A program made the translations under genes and the position numbers. DNA of 33,201 nucleotides from Phoronis australis (taxonomy: Eukaryota; Phoronida; Phoronidae), in assembly GCA_002633005.1 (NCBI GenBank), contig NMRA01000768.1:1-33201 (forward strand), written 5' to 3'. Below are positions 23,401 to 33,201 of the stretch, in pieces (the first letter of the stretch is position 1; every line of letters starts with the position of its first letter). The notes beneath the pieces are model-generated. The model was not told where the DNA came from. It did not search any database and was given only the letters and a program-made list of their open reading frames with translations.

Positions 23401-26400
23401 TGTACTTTTACAAGTTTAATTTGTATATTTTTTGGTATTTGAATAGCAAAATGCAAAGTCTAGTTGATAAGGTCCTACATAACCTTGAACCATGTTGCAA
23501 TTTTACATTTATTGCAGTATGTGAAGTGTGGTGTGCAGTTTGCCATGGTGACACTAGGGTGCGTTGGTGCTTATGCTGCATTCACACTGGCTATCACTTC
23601 ATGGAGGTAAAGCTTCATCTCCTAATACCTGTATTCCAGTTTTGATTACTACAGAGATAGAACTACAGTTGATAAAAAAAGGGATTGAGTAAAACAATAG
23701 TTTGAATTTTATTCTTCTTAGATGTTCATTGCTTATAACAATGAGGTAATTCACACTGCCTAGATTCTGTAATATGTTATAGTTTCTGTTTTTCCCACAG
23801 GACAAGGTTCAGAGTTCAAATGAATAAGGCAGACATGGAAGCAGGCAACAAAGCTATAGACTCACTTATTAATTATGAAACGGTCAAGGTGAGTTGTAGC
23901 GGCCTATGAATGTAGTGTTGGTTCAATGTGTATTTCAGACCTTATTTCTGCGTATTGTAGGGTTTAGTGCACAGCTTCTTGTTGGTGTTTATAACCATAC
24001 AGGACTGCTGATATATCTGTCCACTAATTGGCTAAAGTGAGTACTACAGTATTTATAAGTACTACGTGATGTTGACAAGCTAGTCATTGATTATCATTTT
24101 TCATTTATGCCACTCGGATGTCAGATGTTGCTAATTGTGATCTGACGAGTTATAAGCTACATAAAAAATAAACCTGTGAGCGATGTAAACAAAGTGGGCA
24201 GACGATGACAATTCATCAAAGCTTGTAAAACATTGCCAACAAACTGCCATGGGAGGCCTGCCACACAATCAGTGTCGAGTGGGAAGTGGTCAGAATCTTT
24301 CCAGGAACATTTAACTTCAGGTGGTTGAATTTCGTGAACAATCCGACCAGACATACTGTATGGTTTTCAAAGTGAAATATTGATAAGATGTAGCCTGTGT
24401 GTGAGCATTGCCAGTGAACAACAGTACTACCACTTAATATTGTAAAATATTATCAGATATATTACTAGTATAAAAATCTGTTAAAAATGGCACTGCCTTG
24501 AAACGAAAGAAATCCATCACACTTGATATTTTTATAGCCATGTGACAATTTCAGAGTAATAGTAGTCCTGTCACTGCGCTGAATTGCAAGCCATGTAATA
24601 CTTGGCCTTGGGTTATTTTGTCAGGATGGATTATGTATTTCAACTACCAAGAGGAAAGTAAATCCTACATTTCAGATTCACTCTCGTTAGCATCCGTGGT
24701 CATTCTAATCGGAGGCGAAGAAATTAGATGAAGGAGCCATCAGTAATTGTGTAATAAAACAAATATAACCCAAGCCCACGGGCATATTGAGTCATGTGGA
24801 CTTAGGGAGGTCAATAATATTCTGTCTTGGTCACAAGGACTGACATCAACCTCTTGGCAGGTTCATATTTGAATAGTGTCTTAAAAAATTTTACATCTAG
24901 CGCCTTTTTCTAGAAGTTTCTGGGAAACAATGAGTCTATATAAGCGCAAGAAGTCGCCCACACAATTTGTCTGCTAATGCAAATTTGTAGCATGTTGTAC
25001 TCAACCCATGGTCTGAAGGTTTAAGTTTGGCCATTCCTAGTGTTGGCTCTTTACAATTTCTCCACATTATTTGGTGTGCATTCGAACTTGTCGTTTTTCT
25101 TTGCTAAGGACGTTTTCTGCAAGATTTTTCCACTCAAATGTCCTGCATTTAGCAGCATATTTTTTAAAAAAATAAACCACTGAACCGTTTTATTTCGTAC
25201 TGTGACACTGGCACTCTGGGTGAAATGAAAAGGTTAGAGGGTAATGGTCTGATATAACATGCCCGAATTTTGAGAACCAGTTTTTTCTACTGAATAAGTG
25301 GCATCAAACTGGTTCTCAAAATACAGGAACGTTATATCCGACTATTGCTGGTTAGAATAATGGTTAAATCCTATAATTTTAAACATTGCTTTATTTTTAA
25401 GAAAGCCTTCATCCTGATAATAAAATAACATTCAGTTCCCACACAAATGTCCCACATATAGACGCATGCGCATGAGTTCCACAATTAGGCTCAGCTCCAC
25501 AGTCTGGCTCATGTGCTCAGTTATGGGATTATACAAAGTCATTAGAATTAACTTTTTTTCTCTATCGCAGTACTTCAACAATGAGCAGTTTGAAGTGGAA
25601 CGTTATGACAAGGTGCTGCGTAAATACGAAGCGGCGTCGCTAAAGACCACCACCAGCCTGGCCCTGCTCAACTGGGGACAGAACGCCATCTTCAGCACCG
25701 GTCTCACCGTCATTATGTTACTGGCGGCGCAGGGCATCGAGACTGGTAAGTTTATGGCGATATGTGTTAAAGGGACACTGAACCCTATTTTGGTGATTTC
25801 AACCAGTCCTCGTTCTGTCACCTGCTACTGTGCCAATGGCATCCTATCCATAACAGTAAAAGCAGGATTCAACTAAAATCTCAAACTTGCATATAGGATG
25901 TTAGGGTTCTTGGTACCAGGTGGTCTTTCCCTACAGTTGCCGTGGTTATGCTTGCCCGTTTAGTAGACTTTGTAAGGAGTTTTCAAATTTGGCTTTTGAG
26001 GGTTATTGAGGGTTACATAACATTTTGTTTCAGAAAATTACATTTCAAAGTCATTCTGTTAATAGGCCAAACCCATTTGGTATTCTTTTAAATTGGTTTG
26101 ACTTCAGGCTATGTTGTTCTGTACTGTGTTAAAGTCACACATAGCGATAACTAGGTCAATGTCAAAGTCAGCAATTTCAAATTCAGGCTAGCCTTGGATG
26201 CAATCGGTGAACTCCAGGTGGTACCCCATAACCCATCAATGAACTCTGCTTAGTCCATGATATATTCTCCTTAACTTGCGAATGCTGACTCATTGTAACT
26301 CAATTTACCTTTAGTATTAATTTGCTTCATTTATTCCCAGGTGCGCTGACCGTTGGTGACTTGGTGATGGTCAATGGTCTGCTCTTCCAGCTGTCCATTC

Positions 26401-29400
26401 CTCTCAACTTCTTAGGCTCCGTCTACAGGGAGGTGCGACAGTCTGTGATTGACATGCAGACCATGTTCAACTTGCTCACACTTCGCTCTAGTGTTCAGGT
26501 GAGAAGCAGACTACACATGCCAAGCGATTACCATTATCTCTATTTTTCAAAGGGTTTTCACAAATGCTCAACAGATTTTTACCCCATGTTATTTAATGGA
26601 AGCTTCTCATTCTATGTTAAAACTTCTTCAATTTAGAACAGAGTATTGTGGAACAGTGGAAGCTTACTTTAATTATCAACAGTGGATCAGCCCAGTTGTA
26701 TTGCAAAGCACGCAGTGACAATCCTAGTATTGTTTGCGATGCTGTGAACATTTAAAAAGTGCAAAAATGGCAATTTCTAGAGGTAATTCCTTTGAATTTC
26801 AAGAACATAACCAGGGGTGGAAACGATTTCGTGGCCAGGTCTCAAAATTCCAGTTTCATTCCCTAAACCCCAGTCCTAAACCAGCAATAACCAATGCTGC
26901 AGTTCGACTTTCAGATTTGTGCCCCTAAAGTACACACATACGCTGAAAATTACTTTAAATAGGAACGAAACTCGAGTCCCGGGTCTCAGAGACTGAGTGA
27001 GGAATCTGGTCACCCGTTTGCAGGTTTTGGACTTTAGTCACCGGGTATTAGCATTTTCAGCATGCCTGTAGGGTTTAGGGATGTAGGTTTGGTGTTCACT
27101 GGTCTGAATTCATAGTTTAGTGGTCATGATTGGAATTGAGAGGCGCAGCTATGTAATCGCTTCCACCCCCTGTTAAATATACATGGTGACCACATATGCG
27201 TTAACCTGTTTTTGGGTTTACTATAGTCATAAAGACTACAATTATTGCTTTTGGATTTCATTAGAGCTTACACAGACTCACAGTGAAGCCAAAATACAAT
27301 TAAATACAAAGTGCCAGTTACCCCGAAATGTGGGTTCCTTGTAAAACTAATATCAAATTAGTTGGAAACACGCATTTTAAAGTTTAGTTTGCCATAATCA
27401 TGTTATCTGAACCCTTTGTATATCAGTTTACTGAGTGCTATTTTTGGCTTGCAACAAGTATAAATTGACTGTTTGTCATTGGTCGTACCTACAGGATAAA
27501 CCTGGTGCTAAGGAGCTTTCGGTCACGCACGATGCGTCTTCCGTCACATTTGAGAACGTCTGGTTTGAGTACACCAAGGGCAAGCCTATATTACAAGACC
27601 TATCTTTCACTGTACCGAGTGGGAAGAAGGTGGCCATTGTTGGAGGCAGCGGGTCAGGGTAAGATTTCATGGTTAGATCATGAACCTGTTAATAGAAACT
27701 TCAGTTGGTGTCCTGGTTGGAGGAAACTGGTTGTAGTAAATGTTTGAATGAGACGCGTGTTAGGGTTAGGACACATAATGGTATGCCAACGTAACGAATG
27801 TCTTTTAGTATAAAGCCTATACAACTATGTATTTTCAAAATTCTTGATGATCACAGAATTTTACTAAGAGTACAAAAGCAATGCCCAGGTGTTCGTGGAG
27901 ACAAGATTGTATATTGCTAAAAAATTGTGATTTATCATGGAGATTGGTGTATTTTTCGCAAGCATGATTTTTTCACATGAAACTTATGTAAATTATGTTT
28001 CTTTATTCTAATTGCTAAAAAGGACACTCAGGGATACTCTTTTAGGCCTTTTAGCCTGAGAGGAATGTATGTCTTCAATTTTGACAATGGAGTTTTTAAG
28101 GTAAAAATTCTTAAAAGAAAATCTCATCCAATAGAATAGAGGAACAGAATTTTCAAGTTTCATTAAATAATCATGTCTGTGGAAATTACACAATCGTTGT
28201 GAAAAGATTTTTAGATAGATGCTGTACCTTAACGCACTAACAGATTTTGTTGAGTTTTAATTTAGAAATTGGTCCCGTCATAAATAGACGCTGCTATAGT
28301 TTATGGAATACCATTATCAAGACAGTTGCATAACAGTCAGTTAGATGTAGCCAAATGTGTGTAGCCAAATGTTGTTATGGTTTGCACTATTTTCTAGGAA
28401 ATCCACAATAGTGCGTCTGCTCTACCGTTTCTTCGACCCTCAGAGTGGTAACATTAAAATAAATGGTCAAGATCTGGAAGACGTCACATTGAGTAGTACG
28501 AGGAAAGCTATCGGTGTGGTACCTCAGGTGAACTGGGAAAGGCATTTTAAACTAACTACAAACCCGCAATTCATCAAAGAAATTACCTTTAACGACCTCA
28601 TGGAAATAAGTGCTGGGGTGTTATTGTTTGTGGCTGCACAAAATGACCTTCTGTGATGAGCCTGTTCTCAGGGCATTGGTGACCTGTCTAATTTTATTAG
28701 GGCCACTTTCATAACAGTATTTAATAGAAGGTAGTTTTTATGACTGAAGTTGTGTTTACAGCCCCTTTAAGGAAGTCATGAGGTAGTAATAAGCCAATGT
28801 GTGGGTCATTCATTTGTTGGTGGTGCAGAGATTCGCTTTTTCTCGCTGTCTGCTCAGATTTTTTTTCTTAATTCTGTTGATGCACCAATGTTGTAAGATA
28901 ATGCTGAGGATGGATATATTAGAAATTTTCTGCTATTTTTCATTTATTGTATGTGGATAGGAATTTCTTGTGCACCCGGCAACACAGAAAGCGTTTAAAA
29001 TGTAGATCATGTTTAATAAGTAGAGCAAAAATAATTTTCCTTGATAACATAAACAATGGATATGCAGGGGCTGCTGAGTAATGTATATTAGGTTGCAGTG
29101 ATAGATTTGGGGGATGCAGGGTTAGTGGCTCCTCTCCTTCCCCTTGGCCACCTAAAAATAAGTAAATAGTAAAAATGACATGGAAATAGGTTTCAGCATT
29201 TATTGTGTTGTACATAATCTTGAGCAGATGTCACAAAATGAAAAGTGTTGGTATCCTAGATCTGACACTGGATTGGTTGTCTGGAATAGATTAATACGTA
29301 CTAGTGAAATGAATTAGTCGAGTGAATGAAGATGTTCCCGGCCATGTGCTGGTGAGAAATCCAAGGGCTTATTCACTACTGTTTGAGATGCGGTTCAGCT

Positions 29401-31203
29401 CAATTAGGCTATTGATTTTCATTCTTAGGACTCAGTTTTGTTCCACAATGACATCTTCTATAACCTGCAATACGGGGATATCCACGCACCTAAGGAGGCG
29501 GTCATTGAGGCTGCCAAGATGGCTGACATTCATGACACCATCATGAACTTCCCAGAACAGTATAACACACCGGTGGGTGAGAGAGGAATGAAACTCTCGG
29601 GTGAGTAACTTACTGCAGTTTGTTGATGTCGCTTTTGCAGGAGCTGAGATGACAGCACTTTAATTGAGACTCGACTTACATAATTATTTTGTTATAGTCT
29701 TTATTTGTGTGTACTATGACAGTGTTCTTTCACAGATTTCCAAACTTCATTGTTCTAACTACTAACATCATCTGTAGGAAAAGAGGAAAATCAGCAATTG
29801 GAATCTTTTTTATGAAAAGGAAGATTGTCTGCTAAGGTTTTGTATGACAGACGATTACCAAAGAGACCTCGAATCTTGATTATAAACAATTCAGAGTATT
29901 ACCCAAAGAGTGTTTAACTGTTTGCATATTTCATTGTTAACTTTGGAAAGTAATTCCTCCATATCTTTCTCTGTTACCATGGAGATGCTTGTTTACTGTC
30001 TCAGGTGGTGAGAAGCAGAGGATGTCAATAGCACGGGCTGTGTTGAAAAATCCACCGATCATCATCTATGATGAAGCTACTTCGTCCTTAGATTCAATAA
30101 CCGAAGGGGTAGGTATGGACGTCTGCTTTGGAAGGGGTGAAATATGCTACAAAAACTGGGGAGTCAGGTTTAAGCATATATTTAACCCCATGTAGGTAAT
30201 GTGATTAATAACACGGGACATCTGGTTTCATGCAATAGGGATGAAAAGTGATTACGTCTCACTCCTGACAACAACTCCAAATTGGAGACAAACATTATGG
30301 TGGTAGCCTAGTTCCTTGTTTTGACATATTTGTCCAAACCAGCTAGAGACATAAGAAAACCAACGATTAAAATGTTTCTTGGCGGCATGCTTTATTGTTG
30401 CGCTGCTAACATGTGTGTTCAACTTTTGTCATTGCGGAAGTTACTGAGTATTGTGGAAAAAAACATTTGAGGGAAGGGAATTGCGTTGAATTGCTCCGGA
30501 GTGGAATTGTAGGCTACTTGGAGCTGCGCTTTGAGTGGCTATCCGAGCAGGAGGGCTCATGCACTCAAGAACATAGCTCTGCTTTCATGAGCATGGCTTG
30601 TAGAAGTTGTAAACAATGCTCACTGACTCAAAGCCGTGCATTCGCAAAAACGGCTTACGCACCCAAAAAGCACAGCTACCGGGCTGCAAACATGTCTCTA
30701 GTACCTGTCAACACGACTCACGGGACTTTTCACAGAGTTATGTACACAGTTGCTAGCCATATGTGTTAGTGAGCCTTGTTTTTTGGGTTTGTGAGACAGT
30801 GTGGGACTGTGTTGTTCAGGTAGCCTGTTTCATATCATTGCCATAGTAACAGGCACTTCTATTTTTTTCCTTGCAGAAAATCTTGAATGCACTGCACAGG
30901 GTTACAAAGAACAGAACTACTATTGTCATAGCACATAGACTGTCAACGGTAGTTGATGCTGATGAGATCATAGTGTTGAGCAATGGTCGTGTGGCGGAAA
31001 AGGGATCACATTACGAACTGCTGGCCAATCCAGACAGTCTGTATTCACACATGTGGGAAAAACAACACGAGGTGGTGCTAAGAGACTTGCAAGAAGAGGA
31101 GAAAGTTTCAAGTGCTGGTGACTTGGATAAGAAAAAGACAAATAATGATGATAATAATAATAATGTTGGTGATAAAGGAAGGACAGAACATCCAACCAAT
31201 TAG
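17451..31203 (+). CDS. ABCB7: Mitochondrial ABC half-transporter ABCB7 (Atm1 family), complete, 15 coding exons
   Basis: Exons: 17451-17603, 19902-19985, 20429-20629, 21554-21683, 21922-22108, 22766-22847, 23518-23606, 23801-23888, 25571-25745, 26341-26498, 27495-27658, 28398-28527, 29429-29600, 30005-30108 and 30877-31203 (stop TAG). They total 2244 nt and 747 aa (human about 752); every junction is GT-AG and in phase. Residues 1 to about 75 are basic and Ser/Thr-rich, fitting a mitochondrial presequence. A six-helix transmembrane domain spans about 125-430, including [29 protein letters not shown] and [13 protein letters not shown]. The nucleotide-binding domain has Walker A GGSGSGKS (499-506), Q-loop Gln547, signature LSGGE (603-607), Walker B IIIYDE (D627, E628) and H-loop His659. 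It should homodimerise in the inner membrane and export a glutathione/sulfur species for cytosolic Fe-S assembly. ATG 17451 is the first in frame after TAA 17421-17423. The C-tail carries an Asn/Asp run (728-735) and no terminal cysteines. Confidence 0.97.
18110..18215 (+). mobile_element. tRNA-like SINE fragment
   Basis: 18123-18196 has an A-box-like TTAGCTGAATGG and a B-box-like GTTCCATTCCCAGGC at tRNA-like spacing, separated by a run of T. The acceptor stem does not pair and the anticodon arm is poor, so it is not a functional tRNA. A degenerate tRNA-derived SINE head is the best reading. Confidence 0.35.
19321..19441. mobile_element. Foldback repeat with 25-27-bp inverted arms
   Basis: The left arm at 19321-19345 begins GGGTAGAGTTCAGTGACGCT. 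The right arm at 19415-19441 reads GTCCTAGAGCGTTCCTGAAC and then TCTACCC, its reverse complement with a 2-bp gap and two mismatches. The inner spacer is about 70 bp. It is a short MITE-like or foldback unit in ABCB7 intron 1. Confidence 0.65.
23120..23335 (+). repeat. Interspersed repeat family X, copy 2
   Basis: Contains TTGAAACTTTCACA, ATGCTTTATGCACAGTTCTT, GAGGAGCTATCA and a TTTATGAAAAAATTCA-like tract, collinear with 8205-8480 and 32735-32925. It lies in ABCB7 intron 6. Confidence 0.55.
23889..25239. other. ABCB7 intron 8, 5' portion
   Basis: AT-rich intronic DNA between the exons ending NYETVK and beginning YFNNEQ. No coding, RNA or structured repeat was recognised before the MITE at 25240. 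Confidence 0.5.
25240..25350 (+). mobile_element. Palindromic MITE-like repeat, copy B
   Basis: The second copy of the unit at 3069-3178. It runs from ATGGTCTGATATAACATGCC to GAACGTTATATCCGACTATT, with inner arms TTTTGAGAACCAGTT and AACTGGTTCTCAAAA. Its inner palindrome is better preserved than in copy A. It lies in ABCB7 intron 8. Confidence 0.65.
26499..27494. other. ABCB7 intron 10
   Basis: A 1-kb intron between the transmembrane-domain exon ending RSSVQ and the nucleotide-binding-domain exon starting DKPGAK. Nothing recognisable was seen inside. Confidence 0.5.
27833..28105 (+). repeat. Interspersed repeat family Y, copy 2
   Basis: Collinear with 10188-10450 in the same plus-strand orientation (shared blocks are listed there). 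It lies in ABCB7 intron 11, the intron that splits the Walker A codons. Confidence 0.5.
28528..29428. other. ABCB7 intron 12
   Basis: A 0.9-kb AT-rich intron after the Q-loop glutamine. Open frames read through the donor on the plus strand and occur on the minus strand, but none has a recognisable domain. Confidence 0.5.
30109..30876. other. ABCB7 intron 14
   Basis: A 0.77-kb intron between exons encoding Walker B and the H-loop. It contains a 118-codon plus-strand open frame (30413-30769) with no recognisable domain, judged incidental. The intron is somewhat richer in GC than its neighbours. Confidence 0.5.
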
Positions 31204-32734
31204 TGCAAGAAGTTTCGTGGTGTCATAATTAATAGTAACCAGAAGATACAAGTTGAAATGGGCAACGTTTGGATGTCACATGTTTTAACTGGAGGAAGTC
31301 ATTAATTTTCCCATCGACACAATACATTGTGCATCAAATGAATTTTCTAAGAAATTTAGAAATTGACATCTGTTGTCACTTCCTCCTAATGGCTGTGACC
31401 TGGTTGTAATATTTCTTTGTATTTTGTCAACTGTTGATGATAGAAGGCTTTGATGAAACTAAAAATATGATCCTGTGCTGCAGACGAGAAGGGCTCACAA
31501 CATCAGATAGGTGGCAGCAGAAGTCGTTAGTGCGACATGACCAATCTCTTGATCTTTGCTCATTTAGCATACAATAAGGGTGGAATGGTCAAATTTTATC
31601 TCGTCAAATTCCTCAACAGAAAGTAGACGCAAGTAGCAGTGAGATATATTTACTCAGGATATAAACCCATTCAGTATTACAAACAAACTGGTCCTGATAA
31701 GAACGAAATTATTGGAAATCTGACTAACAAAATGGTATGAGAAAAATTAAAATAATATTGAAATTATTAATAACTGGCAACAACTATGTGAAAGACTAGT
31801 CGTTTAAAGATGTATTTGCGTGCTCCTAACTGTGCTAATGTATAGCAGGAACTAAATGACAATGCCATTTGAATATTGTCTATGCTAAGCAAAGTACAGT
31901 TATATTCATGGACAGCTTGTAAATGTGAAAAGAAAAAAATCTGCCAATAGGTGATCTTTACTGACACTAATAATGTACCTTGGAGGTTCACATAGCTCGC
32001 ATCATGCAATGTTATTCCCCATCGCCACGTCACGTTACTTACTGGATACGGTTGAGTGATTTAGGGCAGACCATTTTCGACACAAAACTCGTTCTTAAAA
32101 ACATTTGGCAATTTTCAACCTTCTTTGTATTCACACTGTTGCTATATGTTGTGTTTTTAACCAATTTGACCAAGCAATCACAGAAATAAGGAATTAGCAT
32201 GCAACTACCTGGATTCAAAGTTTCTAATAAATTCACTCTGGCAAGCATCAGTATGGAAATAGTTCCATAGTATGACACCAGGGTAGATGGTTGAATGTTT
32301 GCCAAAATTAGAACAGGTTTTATGGAGGTGGAGATAGAGATTGACATTGGCACTTGACCTAGTTTGTCAATAGTGAATGGGGTCTACCAGTTGTATTTTG
32401 TCACCAAGATATTCTGGTGTAGAATTTAGATAATTCTAACTCACACTTAGCTGCAAGGTTTTTAGAGACAGTATATGTGTCACACAAGAACAGTATCGGC
32501 TAAAGTTTTGAATGCTTGCAGCAAAGTACGTAGTCATCATTTGAAATTAAAAGCTAATAATGTTTGTGTTAAATAACTGAAGAGTTAGATATTCAATTGG
32601 TTACAAAGATGGTCACTCTAGATCCTGTTTATCCGTTTTTCTAAGTACTCACTACTTTGTTACAGTGTTAGAAATTTGTCATGTGTTCAGTGTCAGCTGT
32701 ATGGCTTAGGTTGTTCTAAGTTAAGGTTCTGTAA
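31204..32734 (+). other. ABCB7 3' UTR and downstream flank
   Basis: Non-coding AT-rich DNA after the ABCB7 stop. Candidate polyadenylation signals are ATTAAA at 31746-31751 and AATAAA at 32226-32231, and the sequence alone does not decide between them. No neighbouring gene begins before the repeats at the window end. Confidence 0.4.
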
Positions 32735-32925
32735 GAAAACTGTCCAAATTTGACTAACTTTGGAACATTTTATCTCTGAAATGGCCAATTGGACTCATTT
32801 GAAACTTTCAAATACTATGCTATGTGCACACTTCTCCAAAATGCTCTTTGAAATTGGTTTCGGAATTTATGTTTTGTGCAATGAGGAGCTATCAGAAATA
32901 AGGCTTTCGATAATTTAGAAAAATG
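32735..32925 (+). repeat. Interspersed repeat family X, copy 3
   Basis: Has CTGTCCAAATTTGACTAACT, TTTGAAACTTTCAAA, ATGCTATGTGCACACTTCT and GAGGAGCTATCAGAAAT in the same order as 8205-8480 and 23120-23335. It directly abuts the modular repeat that follows. Confidence 0.55.
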
Positions 32926-32931
32926 GCGAAG

Positions 32932-33201
32932 CATTTTTATGCGCCCACATATTTATATGTGGACGCATTATGCCGTCATCTCTGTCCGTCCGTCCGGCGT
33001 CCGGCGTCCGCTGCTCTATCTCCAAAACCCTTCGACATACGTTCATGAAATTTGGCACATATGTTCCATTCATGAATGGGACGGCATGTGCGAACTTTCG
33101 GACGGATCCGACTACCGATGTGCCCCCTAGTGGCAATTTTAGTTTTTTACGCTTACCTTTGTATCTTCAAAAGTCCTGAACGGATTTTCATGAAATTTGG
33201 T
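32932..33201 (-). mobile_element. Modular interspersed repeat, terminal part, cut by window edge
   Basis: An inverted copy of the last part of 14213-15056. The end palindrome CCACATATTTATATGTGG is at 32945-32962, followed by GCATTATGCCGTCATCTCTG, CCGTCCGGCGTCCGG, CATACGTTCATGAAATTTGG and CCCCCTAGTGGCAATTTTAG (the shared box in reverse). It continues beyond the window. Confidence 0.75.

Noticed and set aside
30413-30769. 118-codon open frame inside ABCB7 intron 14
   Set aside because: It has no recognisable domain, lies wholly within an intron, and the ABCB7 frame joins exons 14 and 15 perfectly without it.
1-33201. A defence system, CRISPR array, secondary-metabolite cluster or viral module
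   Set aside because: Both real genes are spliced animal genes, the repeats have no spacer regularity, and no replication or capsid domains were seen.

Overview
The window is metazoan nuclear DNA: two protein-coding genes in many short exons with GT-AG introns, AT-rich introns and intergenic DNA, and many decayed interspersed repeats. Both proteins resemble their human counterparts closely. The repeat content (Penelope-like GIY-YIG remnant, foldback elements, tRNA-like SINE fragment) suits a marine invertebrate, possibly a deuterostome, but the sequence alone does not fix the species.

Layout. 1-4091 is the 3' flank of a UPRT-type gene, with a palindromic MITE and a 44-bp tandem repeat. 4092-17175 holds the complete seven-exon coding region of a uracil phosphoribosyltransferase homologue (UPRT, minus strand, 225 aa). 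Its large introns contain minisatellites, a Penelope-like remnant, a 403-bp foldback element, a zinc-finger-like relic, a perfect 125-bp tandem duplication and a long modular repeat. 17176-17450 is a 275-bp gap between two divergent start codons, presumably a shared bidirectional promoter. 17451-31203 holds the complete fifteen-exon coding region of the mitochondrial half-transporter ABCB7 (plus strand, 747 aa). 31204-33201 is the 3' UTR/flank, ending in two repeat-family members that run to the window edge.

Every exon junction in both genes was checked for reading phase. Both reading frames stay open from the start codon to the stop and align with the human proteins throughout (human sequences recalled, not searched). 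ABCB7 supports export of a sulfur/glutathione-linked product from mitochondria for cytosolic Fe-S assembly. UPRT-type proteins belong to pyrimidine salvage, although the animal forms lack some canonical active-site residues. The two genes are also divergent neighbours on human Xq13 as I recall, so this looks like an old animal gene pair. I see no prokaryotic-style operon, CRISPR array or viral replication module.
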